A stretch of 64,000 nucleotides of DNA from Campanula takesimana (taxonomy: Eukaryota; Streptophyta; Magnoliopsida; Asterales; Campanulaceae), in the NCBI GenBank assembly GCA_026119855.1, contig JAOWBW010000868.1:124001-188000 (forward strand), read 5' to 3'. The notes under the pieces were generated by a model, which did no database searches, was not told the DNA's origin, and worked only from the letters and a program-made list of their open reading frames with translations. The translations under genes were made by a program, and so were the position numbers. The number at the start of each line of letters is the position of its first letter. The stretch's first letter is position 1. Shown piece by piece: positions 35,264-47,053 of this stretch.

Positions 35264-35505
35264 GTAGATGCTCAAATGATAACCTAAATATCGTGAAAAC
35301 CGTGAGCACTTAATGTATCCAATGATGTATCCAAGTGCACATTAGATACATTAGTTTTTTCCTAATGTATCCAATTATGTATCCAACTCAAGTAATGTTT
35401 TCAATGATGTATCCATATGAATCATTGGATACATTAGTTTTTTACCTAATGTATCCAAGTTCTCACGGTTCTCACGATAGTTAGGTTCTCACAGGAGCAC
35501 GACCC
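35264..35505 (-). mobile_element. MITE-A copy 2 (inverted)
   Basis: This has the same ends as copy 1 but in opposite orientation, separated from it by 56 bp of TA repeats. The pair forms the inner part of the palindrome. Confidence 0.7.
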
Positions 35506-35515
35506 TATTTATATA

Positions 35516-35798
35516 CTCCCTCCGTCCCAGCACAATTAGGACTTTTTTCTCTTTTAGGCTGTCCCAAAACAATTGAGACTGCCCAAAATGGAAATGTTTT
35601 AATATATTTAAATTCAACCAACCACACTATTTAACCCAACTCATTCTCTCTCTTTATTTTCCACCACTCATTTTATTCAACCAACACTACTATTTACCCC
35701 ACTCATTCTCTCTCTTCATTTTCTACCACATATACACTACTTTTCTTTTAATTATTGTGCCCATTCCACTAGTCCTACTTCTGCTGGGACGGAGGGAG
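35516..35798. mobile_element. Stowaway-type MITE, 283 bp
   Basis: CTCCCTCCGTCCCAGCA at the left and its inverse at the right are flanked by TA on both sides. This is the signature of Stowaway (Tc1/Mariner). It lies in the centre of the palindrome. Confidence 0.9.
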
Positions 35799-36618
35799 TA
35801 TATATTAAGGATAATAATTAAGGAGTTGAAGTTATTTAAAAAATTAATTTTATTAGAGACTATAATAATGTAAATTTAGAAAAAAAAAATGTAAAATCAT
35901 GAACATCCAACTAAAAATTTGATTTCATGAAGTGCTTAAAAGTTATTTACAAATATATTTACTGTAATAAAAATCTAATGAATTATACATATATGGTAAC
36001 TAAGTGACTAACAATTTAAGGACAATAGAGTGTTGCAAGAATTCAAAGAAATTTTTACATTAAAAATATTTAAATTACAGTGAAATATTTTGAAAATATA
36101 TTTAATAACATACATTTTATTGCATCATATTTTGAAACATTAAAATTTATAAAATAAAATAAAGGTGATTGAATAATGGCTTTACGAGGAGTTTTTTTTT
36201 TTTTTGTTGCCCTCACTAACAATATTCCTGGATACGCCACTTGTTGTATACGAAAATGAATCAAAGTTTGTTACTCACATTTAATGATTTAAGTAAATCT
36301 AACTTTAACCTTTTTGTTGTCTATTTGTGGATAGGGATGACCAAACATGGTTTCGGTTCCGAACTGCCAGTTCCAGTTTTGCAAAAGCTTGAGCTGTAAC
36401 TGAACCATTTCTTTTCCGGTTATGGTTACGGTTAGGAACCGCCGGTTCACGGTTTGGAACCGCTAGTCCACAGTTTGTTTTTTCTATAAAAAAAAAAAAA
36501 AATTTAACAGAAAAAACAATTTTAATAATATTTTTACAAGAGGTATAGAAAAAATGTTTAAAAAATTAAAGAGGTCCGTCCCTTTTTTCTTCTATATACT
36601 CAACAAATTTTATATATA

Positions 36619-36871
36619 GGGTCGTGCTCCTGTGAGAACCTAAATATTGTGAGAACCGTGAGAACTTGGATACATTAGGTTTTTACCTAATGTATCCAGT
36701 GGTTCACTTGGATACATTGGATACATTACTGGGATACATTAGGTAAAAACTAATGTATCAAATGGTTCACTTAAATACATTGGATACATTACTTGGATAC
36801 ATTAGGTTCTTACCTAATGTATCCAAGTTCTCACGGTTCTCACGATATTTAAGTTCTCATTGAGCACCTAC
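36619..36871 (+). mobile_element. MITE-A copy 3
   Basis: Ends GGGTCGTGCTCCTGTGAGAA and (inverted) GTAGGTGCTCAATGAGAA, with the same TTGGATACATT core. It lies exactly at the break of the right palindrome arm. Confidence 0.7.
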
Positions 36872-37092
36872 TTGTATATATATATATATTAAAATTGGTG
36901 ATGAGGGCTATAGTGTTGTCACATGGACAAGTCATGGATGAAACTTGAATTTGGTGATGCCATCATACCCTCATAAATAAGTGCCTTTTAATTTTTTTCT
37001 ATTAGCTAATAGTATTAGCCAAAAATATTATTTATTATATAGGGTAACAATTATAGTTATAGTTAACTATGATAGAACTAGTTCGTATAATA

Positions 37093-37357
37093 CTCCATCC
37101 GTCCCTCTTTAATCTACAAAATTTGTCATTTTGGTTGCCCACTTTAATCTACAAGTCTCAAAAAGGAAATATTTTAATAATTTTAAAATAATGGGACCCA
37201 CTTGTCATACTCACAATAACTATCCACTTACTATTTTCTACCCCCACTTTCTCTCTCCCACTCAACTATCTACACTCACAACACATCAACTTTTTCACTG
37301 TTTTCTTAAATAATGTGCCCAATCCAAAATTTGTAAGTTAAAGAGGGACAGAGGGAG
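37093..37357. mobile_element. Stowaway-type MITE, 265 bp
   Basis: The ends CTCCATCCGTCCCTCTTTAA and inverted CTCCCTCTGTCCCTCTTTAA are flanked by TA. It has no coding content. Confidence 0.88.
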
Positions 37358-37443
37358 TATAATAGTTAACTATTATTAGTTAACTATTATAGTTAATATG
37401 ATAATAATAATTATTATTAGTTAACTATTATAGTTAACAATTA

Positions 37444-37684
37444 CTCCCTCCGTTCTGGATAAGTTGCAACAATTTGTCATTTTGGACATTCCACTTAAGT
37501 TGCAACAATGTCAAATAAGGAAACTCTTTATTACTTTTATAATCCTCCACTCATTCTCTCTCTTCCTCCCAACCACTCATTATTCTCCACTCATTCTCTC
37601 TCTTCCTCTCAACCACTCATTATTCTCATTTCTTAATTTTTGTGCTTCACCTTCCATGTTGCAACTTACCCGGAACGAATGGAG
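37444..37684. mobile_element. Stowaway-type MITE, 241 bp
   Basis: The ends CTCCCTCCGTTCTGGATAAG and inverted CTCCATTCGTTCCGGGTAAG are flanked by TA. The core repeats TTGCAAC on both sides. Confidence 0.88.
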
Positions 37685-40134
37685 TATATTTTATTATTAA
37701 TAGTTAATTATTATAGTTAATAGTTATGTTTAACTATTACTATTAAGTAATATTATTAATAGCATATAATAATCATAATAGTTACTATTTATGCCAACTA
37801 TTACTATTAATTGTATTCGTTAATTATAATAGCTAGTATATAAGTTAACTATTAGCATTAGTTAATTTTAATGGTTATAATACAAGCTAACAATTACTAT
37901 TAATAATGTTAGTCAATCTTAATACTTACAATATAAGTTAACTATTACTGTTGATAGTATTAGTTAAACATATTAATTATTAAACGTGTTAATTGTTATT
38001 ATTAATAATATATATTATAGAATTATTCGTTGTTAAAGAAGATAGCTAATATTATTAATTCAATTATCTATAAAATTAAAAGTTAATCCAATAATAATTC
38101 ATCGTTATTATTCAAATTTAGTTGTCCTTAGAAATACAAATTATTAGAAGAAAAGCTAATTTTTTAAACACAATTATCTTAAATTTGTATGCTTAATTTT
38201 TTGTTTTTTAATATAAATTATATTTTATTAGAAAAAAGATGTAGTGTTATTTAAAAAATCTATAAATAAATAAACAAATATGAAAAAAATAGCAAATTAG
38301 TTTTCCATGCAGAGCACGAAATATCCACTAGTCTTCTGAGGTTTTAAAAGAGTTGCATGAAGTGGGTTTGAAAAACAATGATAATAAAAAGGTTAAAGCT
38401 AGATTTATTTTTAAAATGAAAAATCAAAGAAAATTTTCATATTGACAATTAATAAATCATTAAATGTAAGCAAAAAAAGTTGATTCATTTTTGTATACAA
38501 CCAGTGGCGGATCCAAGAATTATTGTCATTGAGGACCAAAAACAAATCCCCGTAAAGCCATAATTCAATAAGCTTTATTTTATTTTATAAAATTTAAATT
38601 TTACAAAAATGATACAATAAAATGTAAGATATTAAACAAATTTTCAAAATATTTTACTGTAATCTATATATTTTTAATGTAACAATTACTTAGAACTCTT
38701 GTAATACTCTATTGTCCCTAAATTTTTTGTCAATTAGTTACAATATATTAATTCAATAAATTTTCATTACAACTATGATCAATTTAAAAAATAAATATGT
38801 TTATAAATATCTTTTAAGCATATCATGAAATCAATATTTTTTTTGTTGGAAGTTAACAATGTTCCATGTTTTTTTTTCTAAACTTCTATTATTATATTTA
38901 TAATTCATTTAACTATCTAAATAACTTGATCTCCTTTGTTTTTATCCTTAAAAGAAACTTGAATAAAATAATTTAACTAAATTTAATAATTAAAAAACGA
39001 CATTATTATGTAGTATAATTTAAAATGACCAACGAGAAGATAAAATCATTCAAATGGGGTTTTGAAAGAGTTGTATGATGGTGTGAGTTACAAAAAGAAT
39101 AAGAAAAGAGAACACTTAACACTCGACAAAGAGTTTTACCAAAAAAAAAAAAAAAAAAACACTCCACAAAGAGAAAACAAAAAGGTTAAAGCTATATTTA
39201 CTAAAGAATACAAAGTCAAAGAAACTTTTTAAATTGACAGTAAATCATTAAACTTGAGCGGAAAAATTTGATTAATTTTTCGTTTACAACCAGTTGTGGA
39301 TCCAGAAATTATTGTGAGTGAGGGCAAAAAAGAAAAAGAAAAAGACTCACCGTAAAGACATTATTCAATAACCTTTATTTTATTTTAGATGTCTTAATTT
39401 TTAGAAAACGATATAAAATGTATGATATTAATTCAATTTTAAAATATTTCACTGTAATTTAAATATTTATAATGTAAAAATTACTTATAACTCTTGCAAT
39501 ACTCTATTGTCCTTAAATTTTTAGTCACATAGTTACAATATATGAATAATTCAATAAATTTTCATTACAATTATGATCGATTTAAACAATAAGTATGCTT
39601 GTAAATAATTTTTAAGCATTTCATGAAATCAATTTTTTAGTTGGATGTTAACAATTTTTTCATGATTTTTTCTAAATTGCTATTATTATAGTCTATAATT
39701 CATTTAATTATTTAAATAACTTATACTCCTTTATTTTTATCCTTAAAAGAAACTTGAATAAAATAATAACTTGATTAATAATTTCATCTTAATGATTAAA
39801 AAAATAACATTACGTAATATAATTAAGAATGATGAAAGAGAAGAAAAAAGCATTTAAATGGGGTTTTGAAAGAGTTGCATGAAGTGGATTTGAAAAAGAA
39901 TGAGAAAAGAGAAGATAAAAACGCTTCCAATAAAAGAGTTGCATGAAGTGAGTTTGAAAAAGAATGAGAAAAGAGAAGATAAAACACTTCCAATAAGTTT
40001 TTAACTAGTGACCTACGGCTCATGTGTGTTAACTCTTAACCAGTTTGCCAAATTAAGCTTATATTATCGTGCTTAACAATTACTAAAAGATTAAATAATT
40101 ATATACACATACAAGAAATATATACTCCCTATCT

Positions 40135-40372
40135 CTCAAATTTTAAGAGTTTATTTTTGTCTCAAAAGACTTATCGTTTTACTATTTTTAGGATTTTTCT
40201 ATTGTTGTATGCCAATTATACTCATTTTAATGAGAGTGAACTATCTCTTACACAAACATATTGCCTAGATAATTGGATTACTTTTAAGATATATTAAACT
40301 TTTTAACATGCATTTATTGCATTTTTTTAATGTGTGAACAAATCTAAAAAAACGACATATTTTTAGATGGAG
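40135..40372. mobile_element. Stowaway-like MITE
   Basis: The ends CTCCCTATCTCTCAAATTTT and inverted CTCCATCTAAAAATATG are flanked by TA. The inverted repeats are more diverged than in the other copies. Confidence 0.65.
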
Positions 40373-40427
40373 TACCGTATAGTAATTCTGCCAAATCATC
40401 ATTTTCCGTTCCTGCATTTATAATACT

Positions 40428-41194
40428 TATCATTGGAGATTGTTTGGTAACCCAATTAATCTCTTAATTTGGAATACTTTAAGAGATTAAAATAATTAAG
40501 TTTGTTTGGTAAAGAAAAATTAAATTATTTAAATTGATAAGTTTATCTTAAAATAAACTATTAAGTTTAAGCTGGCAAGGCAAGTATTAACAAGGTAAAA
40601 GGAGGAAAGATAAAGAAACGGGATGGGTTCAAACCAATTCATAAATAATTTTATTTATTTATTCAATTTTATTTTCTTTTGTTGAAATAATTTATTTTTC
40701 ATACAAATTAAATTTTTCAAATTAAAATGCAATATTTTCATATTAGAAATTTTGATAATATTTTAATAGACTATCATAATTAAATTTTATCATTTTTTTT
40801 TGTTTAAGTTTATTAAAGTTGACCAAAATAGTGAACATGAAATTTATTAACGTGAGACAAACGGGAGCACCAATAAAAAAATGTTCAATATTATTATTAT
40901 CGACCTAAATAAAAAGTGATTTGAAAAATAATATTTTTATTGTAATTATTTATATTTGAAAAATAGGATTTTTTTTTTTTTTAGAATAAACAAAAAAAAA
41001 TCAAGTGAAAAGAAGTGAGATTTTTTTTTTTTTGAGTGCTTATTTAGAATTTTGATTAAATTCAGATGTATGTAGTTTGTCATTATCAAACATGCTGAAA
41101 TCTTACAAAATTTAGCAACTTAATGATTTCAGCTCTACAATTTCATCTCTATATTTTCAAAGCTTAATTTTCAAATTTACCAAACAGGGGCTAG
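40428..41194. mobile_element. AT-rich element with TGTTTGGTAA ends
   Basis: GATTGTTTGGTAACCCAATT at the left faces an inverted AGCCCCTGTTTGGTAAATTT at the right. Between them is AT-rich non-coding DNA. Element class and exact ends are not settled. Confidence 0.4.
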
Positions 41195-41390
41195 GAAGCT
41201 GGCTATATAATACATTATTTATACAAATAAATACCATCTACTAGTTGATGAGACTTGTCTCTGGTGGCACATGGCATGGGCTTTGTTTTGGGAGGCCCCA
41301 AGTACGAGCCCCTCCCTCTTCCTTTTTGTTTAAGAGGCCTCCATATAGTGGAGGTCCCAAGTTCGACCCCCTCTAAGAGTTATGTGGAGA

Positions 41391-41640
41391 ACTTGTGTTA
41401 CTATGCCACATAGGACGTCTATGACAAGCGGACTACCAGATGGCGCTATGACGTCTATTGCAAGAAGACTACCCGATGGCGCGGGACGTCTATGAGCGAG
41501 TAAGTAGAAGCAAGTATCATTTCACTTAAATAGGGAGAACTTGTGTTACTATGCCACATAGGACGTCTATGACAAGCGGACTAGCAGATGGCGCAATGAT
41601 GTCTATTGCAAGAAGACATATACTCTGGGAGTGACTAAAA
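41391..41640 (+). repeat. Direct duplication of about 147 bp, next to a SINE-like segment
   Basis: GAGAACTTGTGTTACTATGC at 41391 recurs at 41538, and about 95 bp follow with few changes (CACATAGGACGTCTATGACA and beyond). Just upstream, 41240-41390 contains AAGTTCGACCCCC, similar to a pol III B box, but no convincing A box. Confidence 0.6.
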
Positions 41641-41689
41641 AGGAAATGTGGATATATACTCTGGGACGGAAGGAGTAATATTTTTTTTA

Positions 41690-42060
41690 GTAAATGTTAC
41701 TTTTTCTCTTTGAAAAAAGAGAAAAAGTTCATGTATATAATTGGGTTTACATTTCTATTGAATGTAAAACCCTAGAAAAGTGTTACAATTGAGAAAAATT
41801 TTACATTCATTTATTATAAAATGTAATATTAGTTAAGTTGTCAATCTTATGTTATCTTTAATCTATTTCAGCAAAATTGTGGTACATTTTTGAAAAAATA
41901 AAGTGTTACATATGAGAAAAAAGTGTTACATTTCTTTATAAAAAGTGTTACTTTTGCTGGCGAGCAAAAAATGGCAGGGAAAAAAAAGTTGGAGGGCAAA
42001 AAATAAAAATAAAAATAAAAAATTGGCTTGGCTCGGCTTGGTTGTCAGCCGTCTCACGCC
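41690..42060. repeat. Fragment of the GTTACATTT-rich element family
   Basis: It shares with 57740-58260 the order TTGTCAATCTTATGTTATCT, AAAATTGTGGTACATTT and AAAAAGTGTTACTTTTGCTGG, ending in a GGCTTGGCTCGGCTTGG stretch. It is probably one side of a long-TIR element like that at 57414-58317. Confidence 0.55.
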
Positions 42061-42067
42061 GTGAAAC

Positions 42068-42698
42068 AGTCTCACAACAAAAAAACATGTTTTACACTTG
42101 TATTAGCGTAAAACATGTTTTCAAAATGTGGAGTGGTACTTTTATAAATAAGTGGGACGTTCTTACAAGGCGTTGTGACATTGTTGTAAATAACCAGAAC
42201 TTGTAAATCTCACTAGCCACTTTTGAATCTGTAATAGACATTTCTCAATACTAGATAGACACTTTTTAACACAAGAACAGATACTTGTTTCAGAACTTAT
42301 AAAACCCACTTGACACTTTTTGATATTGTAAAGAGACATTTTTCAATATTACAAGAAGCTTTTTTTAACAATAGGATAGACAATTATTAACACTACAACC
42401 GGCAATTCTTAATACTACCACTTAAAATACCTGTTTGAATGTTAATAAGTCCGGTTTAAATGTTGTATACTCCTCCGTCCCACCTCACTTGAGACTTTAT
42501 TCCATTTTAGGCCGTCTCACTTCACTTGAGACCTCCCAAAGTGGGACGTTCTTACAAGGAGTAAGTGTTATATTAGAACATGCACTTTCTAACATTAAGA
42601 CTGACACATGATCATGATAATATTAGAGCATAAAATTACGAAAAATCCGTTTTTCCATCTCTTAGTGTAAAACAATTTTTTCATATAAACAACTACTA
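42068..42698. repeat. Relative of the 31595 hairpin-ended element, with Stowaway remnant
   Basis: CATGTTTTACACTTG...GCGTAAAACATG forms a hairpin at 42087-42120, and CTTAGTGTAAAACAATTTTT marks the other side. A short, internally deleted Stowaway (42470-42561, 92 bp, TA flanks) sits inside. Confidence 0.5.
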
Positions 42699-42830
42699 AA
42701 TTTTAAGACGAAAAGAGTTTTAAAATTTGAATAATATGTGACGACCTCCATTACCTACCCATAACCATGTCAATTTTAAGACGAAAAGAGTTTTAAAATT
42801 TGAATAATATGTTACGACCTCCATTACCTT
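42699..42830 (+). repeat. Tandem duplication of about 70 bp
   Basis: TTTTAAGACGAAAAGAGTTT and the following bases up to CGACCTCCATTACC occur twice in a row. No gene is involved. Confidence 0.8.
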
Positions 42831-42911
42831 TACCTTGAGCATCCATGAATCATGATCATCATCATCTTCTTTTCTTTCACTCATTTCCATCTTAACCTCA
42901 ACCTTTCAGTA

Positions 42912-43164
42912 CAGTGGCGGAGCCAGGAATTTTTATCAATGGGGGAAAAAGTTACACAATAAAAAAATTTAACTGTATTTTCATTAATGGGGGCAAAAAA
43001 AAAATCTAATGCTTTATTACTTTTATTTTAAAGGGGGCAAATTTCAATAAATTGCAATAAACTCCCAAATTTTTTTTAAAAAAAATTGCACTAGTACATT
43101 TTTATTTTTTTAAAAATCAATGGGGGCAATTGCCCCCTTTGGCCATGGGGTAGCTCCACCACTG
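42912..43164. mobile_element. hAT-type MITE, 253 bp
   Basis: CAGTGGCGGAGCCAGG faces an inverted CAGTGGTGGAGCTACC. The 8-bp duplication TTTCAGTA is at 42904-42911. The right copy is split: TTTC lies at 43165-43168, and the full TTTCAGTA reappears at 49294-49301 behind the SIRE-type element, which inserted exactly at the MITE border. Confidence 0.9.
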
Positions 43165-43168
43165 TTTC

Positions 43169-43865
43169 TGAAAGAGTATGAAATACTCATTTACTTATTT
43201 TTTTGTATCTTTGTGATTCTGATAATAATTATTGTATATAATTAGTTTAGTGTTATTTTAGGAATTAGTTGTAATTATTTAGGAATAGTTTATTTTGGGT
43301 TATTTATTATTTTTATGATTTATTTGACTAACCTACTAATGTTTATCTTTGGTAGTTAGTGTTTTGTATTTTAGGTAAAGATGGACTCTCTTCTTGGAAG
43401 GTGATTGGATGAGTATTGATCAAGAATATCTGCACCTCAAAGAAGACCATTATGCCGCATCTATAAATGAGGCGATCCCATTCAGTTCACAAACACGTTT
43501 TTTGTGATTCTTAGAGAGAATTTCGTTTTTGGTGAGAGAGTTATTGTTTTCTTGAAGTTCTTATTCATAAAGACTTCAAGTGTTTTAGTGTTGGTTTATT
43601 CTAGAGATCTAGAATAGGTTTGATCTTTTCGTTGTTTTTGTTTCTTTCATAATCTTGTATTCTGAAGATCTTTATTAATGAAAGTTTTCCAGCAAGTAAT
43701 TCTTGCTGAAGTGTTTAAATCTCTGTTTTAATTATTCCGCTGCGTTTCTGTGTTTTTGAGATTCTGTCCGTTGACAGTTGACAGGACAACTGTCTTGACA
43801 CTTGTGCACAATTGTACTCTCAAGTGGCTGTTTTCCAAAACAGTCATAGCTGCTTATTTCTTTCA
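43169..43865 (+). repeat. 5' LTR of SIRE-type element
   Basis: Starts TGAAAGAGTATGAAATACTC and ends GCTGCTTATTTCTTTCA. It contains a TATA-like box (TATAAAT, 43462-43468). Matched by 48592-49292. Confidence 0.95.
43462..43468 (+). promoter_or_regulatory. TATA-like box in SIRE-type LTR
   Basis: CTATAAATGAGGCG lies 290 bp into the LTR and is conserved in the 3' LTR (48885-48891). It fits the start of the genomic RNA. Confidence 0.6.
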
Positions 43866-43866
43866 A

Positions 43867-43883
43867 TTGGCACCAGAGCCTGG
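43867..43883 (+). other. Primer binding site of SIRE-type element
   Basis: TTGGCACCAGAGCCTGG follows the LTR by one base. It equals the initiator tRNA-Met site TGGTATCAGAGCC with two changes. Confidence 0.75.
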
Positions 43884-43921
43884 TCTCGACATACTGAGAT
43901 CGATCTTTGAAAGTGGCCATT

Positions 43922-45758
43922 ATGGACTGTACTCATACTCGTAATAAGCCGCCTACACTAGATGGATCAAACTATACCATTTGGAAGGCAAAGATGATCA
44001 TGTACATTAAAAATATTGATCATCGTGCGTGGGTCAGTATTCTTGTGGGATATACATCCTCTACTATGGAAATAGTTGATCTAAAAGCAAAAGCTTCTGC
44101 ATCTGAAGAAGAAAAAAAGAAAAAAATTTTGTCCCAAAACCCGAGCAAGATTGGAATGCGGAAGAAATTGCCCTTGCAAATTACAATGCAAATCAATGGC
44201 TGCCATATCTGATCATGTTGATCACAATCTGTATCGGTTATTCTCTAACCATACAGTTGCCAAAAATGCTTGGGATATTTTACAACTTCATTGTGAAGGG
44301 TCTGATAGTGTCAAACAAGCAAAATTAAGGAGATTGATGACAGAGTTTGAAAATTTAAGAATGGGAGAAAATGAAACTATTCAAGACTATTCTGCTAAAT
44401 AAATGAATATTTCAAATGAATCCTTTGCATTAGGAGAATCCATCTCCAATGCAAGGTTGGTTAGTAAAGTTTTAAGAACTCTCCCAGAAAAATTTAACAT
44501 CAAAGTCTCTGTCATTAAAGAAACTTGTGGTACTCGGACCGTGAGTCTTGAAAAGGTTCTAAGTATTCTAACTACGTTTGAATTGAACCTTGAAGTGCAA
44601 CAAACTAGCAAAGTAAATTCAATTGCTCTTGGTAGTTCTCTTACTGTGTCCAAAGATCTTGTAGAATTATCAAAGGATATTGATGACTCAAACTTAGAGA
44701 AAGATGAATGTGACTTGATCTCTAAAAAATTCAACAATATGTTGAACAAAAAACGTCAACAAAGGTTTTCTAATAAGGTTACTGCTTCTTTCCCTAAGAT
44801 TGAATCATTCAAGAAAGAAACAAGTAAGAACAAACTTTTTTCTGAAAACAAAAGATCTATCGAGTCCGTGCAGTGTAGAGCATGTTTAGGATTTGGATAC
44901 TATGCCAATGAGTGTGCTAACACACTGAAAAAGAGAGGGATGAGTTTTTCTGTAACCTTAAGTGATTCAGATGATGATGATCAGACAGCAAACCTGTCAC
45001 TTTTACGATCATCACAATCCTCCCTTTCTGACAGTGAATCTGATAGTGAGGATGTGCTGTCAACTGACGGCACAACTGACTACTCAGATGGTGCTAACAT
45101 GTATTCCTGTTTTAACTCCACTTATGCAGGTGAAACTGAGCAATACAATCAGGAGGATGAAGATAGTGTAACCTATGAAGATCTACACAATACATATGTT
45201 GAGCTTCATGCAGATTGGTCCAAAACAATGGAACAACTTAAGGTTTTTAGGCAGGTAAATGAAAAACTCACCTCTGATAATTTGAAATTAAAGGGTGAGA
45301 ATGAGAGGTTGTCAAGAGAAAATGATTCTCAAAAGGACTCCATAGCTAGGTTAGAAGTCATGCTTACCAAAAAGGATAATGAGTGTGAGAAGTATAAAAG
45401 CAATCTTGAAAAAGAAACTAATACTCTCATAAAGCTTAACAATGGTAAGGCTAAGTTAGATGATGTTTTGAAAATGGGGAATCAAGGAAGATCAGGTATA
45501 GGCTATGGAGATCCAGTGTTTGTTAAAGAAGGTGAGGGCACTTCGAAAAACAATGAGAGATCTAATGCTAATCACGTGTCTCCTCACAAAAACAGAAGAA
45601 ATAGAAAAAGGAGATACGTGTGTCACCATTGTTTTGCCCCTGGACATATACGTCCATTTTGTTACAAGTTGAAACAGGAACTTGGCTTGGAGAAGAGCAG
45701 CGACCACCTGACAGGACAGTTGTGGGCACAGTTGGTGACACAACTGCCCAGTCAATAG
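43922..45758 (+). pseudogene. SIRE-type gag
   Basis: The start is ATG 43922 (MDCTHTRNKPPTLDG), a normal copia gag opening with NYTIWKAKM. Frameshifts between 44110 and 44200 and a TAA at 44400-44402 break it. From 44403 it is open for 451 codons. A first knuckle (CRACLGFGYYANEC, His replaced by Tyr) lies near 44880, an acidic Ser/Asp stretch around 45000-45060, a coiled coil (45180-45430), the SIRE-like LIKLNNGKAKLDDVLKMG, and an intact CCHC knuckle (CHHCFAPGHIRPFC) at about 45623-45660. Gag would form the particle. Confidence 0.85.
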
Positions 45759-45764
45759 CAGTCT

Positions 45765-46525
45765 ACTCCAAAAGCCACATGGGTAAGAAAGGACACTCTA
45801 AAGTGTCAAGTGGTGTTTACCTCCTTCAAGAGCAGTGTGGAAACTTTGACATTGGCTTCTCCCGCCACATGACTGGCTCTCTTGAGCATTTCAAAGACTA
45901 TGAAGCCTTTAAAGGTGGAAAAGTCAATTTTGGTGGTGGTGCTCAAGGTGAGGTAATTGGCAAAAGTATGCTGAATGTTAATGGTTTGCCTAACTTGCAT
46001 AATGTCTTGCATGTTAATTGGTTAAAGGCAAACCTAATTAGCATAAGCCAATTGTGTGATGATAATCTACATATCAAGTTTGATAAGAAGATCTGTAAGG
46101 TCTTCGATGATTCAAACAGATGTGTTTTGACAGGTGTAAGATCCTCTGATCATTGTTACAAATTGGTTGAAAATCATTCATGTTTTAACTCAATTTCTGA
46201 TAATGCTCCTGATCTTATTGTCAATTGTGTTGAGAATTGTACTGCAGGTTGCACTTGGGAGCCTGAACAGATTAATGATGAATTTGAACAGAAGAGAACA
46301 AAAGAATCTGCAGATTTAACACTTGTGAGGTCAGTTGACAGACCAGATGAACAGTCAACTGCCACGATAGATGGTCAGACGGCAGCAGATTCCAATTTAG
46401 ATTCTGAAATCAATAAAGATCATGAAAGCAGAGGATCTGATGCTGCTGCAAGGATACATGGAGATCATCTAACTTCCCAGGTCATTGGGGGAGTGGATGA
46501 AGGAATGAAAACAAGAGGAAAATAA
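45765..46525 (+). pseudogene. SIRE-type protease and pre-integrase remnant
   Basis: A frameshift near 45750 joins gag to this frame. FDIGFSRHMTGSLEHF is the copia protease site with DIG in place of DSG, so it is inactive. Conserved pre-integrase motifs follow (LHNVLHVNWLKANLISISQL, CYKLVENHS). Then the integrase is absent: the frame goes to an acidic linker and ends in MKTRGK at 46525. Confidence 0.85.
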
Positions 46526-47053
46526 ATAAATTACCGGGAATTAGCCGGTTTGGTATGCATGCAATCCGCGTACCATCAGGTAAGCTCTTGTTGTTTTTTT
46601 GCTAATTTTAAACATGATAATGAGTCAGAAACCTTAAAAGTTAATAATTGGATCAATGTCATACAAGAGGAAGTGGTAAAAGTTGAAAGGAAAGATGTTA
46701 GGTTCTTGGTTCGTAGGCCATCTAATACTGAATATATGGGAGTTGTTACTTGTTGTACTCAGTTGTTGAGGATGAACCAAATAATCAAGGATTATGGTCT
46801 TAGAAGTGAAACCTTGACTGTATTTTGTGATAGCTTAAGTCCCCAGAATATTGCCAAGAATCCGGTACAACATTTCCTAACAAAGCACACAGATATTATG
46901 CATCATTTTATTAGATATCTCATTGATCAAAAAATCATTACTCTAGAACATGTAAGCACAACGGATCAACTTGCTGATATCTTTACCAAGGCTTTGGATT
47001 TCGAGAGATTTTCTTCACTTAAGAAGTCTCTCAGACTGTGTGATACCAGTTGA
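46526..47053 (+). pseudogene. SIRE-type RT start fused to RNase H end
   Basis: 46526-46715 resembles the segment just before copia RT (NWINVIQEEVVKVERKDV). At about 46715-46735 it jumps directly to the RNase H C-terminus (YMGVVTCCTQLLRM, then TVFCDSLSPQNIAKNPVQHF and TTDQLADIFTKALD). The whole RT core with YVDD is missing. The open frame across the joint (46550-47053) shows that the deletion kept the phase. Confidence 0.85.

Larger units (their letters stand above)
34141..36614. repeat. Large palindrome, arms about 0.8 kb
   Basis: The arm 34141-34955 is repeated inverted at 35812-36614 over its whole length, including part of the hAT-like element and a tandem unit. The 0.86-kb centre holds two inverted copies of an unclassified MITE and one Stowaway element. 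Arm differences are single bases and small indels. The right arm ends exactly at a third MITE copy. Confidence 0.88.
36960..38331 (+). mobile_element. AT-rich TAGTTAACTA-repeat element, possible Helitron end at right
   Basis: The stretch starts with ATAAGTGCCTTTTAATTTTT, shared with 52160-52190, followed by long runs of TAGTTAACTATTA-like sequence with two Stowaway insertions. The right end AGCACGAAATATCCACTAG|T resembles a Helitron 3' end (CTAG before T), but the hairpin is weak and no TC start is certain. Confidence 0.35.
29960..40020. repeat. Interrupted tandem array of a roughly 770-bp AT-rich unit
   Basis: Landmark strings recur in order. CTTAGTTACAATATATG-like occurs at about 29976, 31016, 32432, 34733, 38745 and 39525 (inverted at 36003). 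TTTTGAAAGAGTTGCATG-like occurs at 30312, 31332, 38338, 39058 and 39858. ACCAGTGGCGGATCCAG-like occurs at 30510, 34500, 38499 and 39288. After subtracting recognised insertions, spacing is about 720-800 bp. Later transposons lie inside the array, and one copy is inverted within the palindrome at 34141-36614. No coding capacity is seen. Confidence 0.8.

Noticed and set aside
39823..40023. 66-codon ORF in the tandem unit
   Set aside because: It arises from a local duplication within the array and is not open in other units.
41240..41390. SINE derived from tRNA
   Set aside because: A B-box-like string exists, but no clear A box, tail or duplication was seen.
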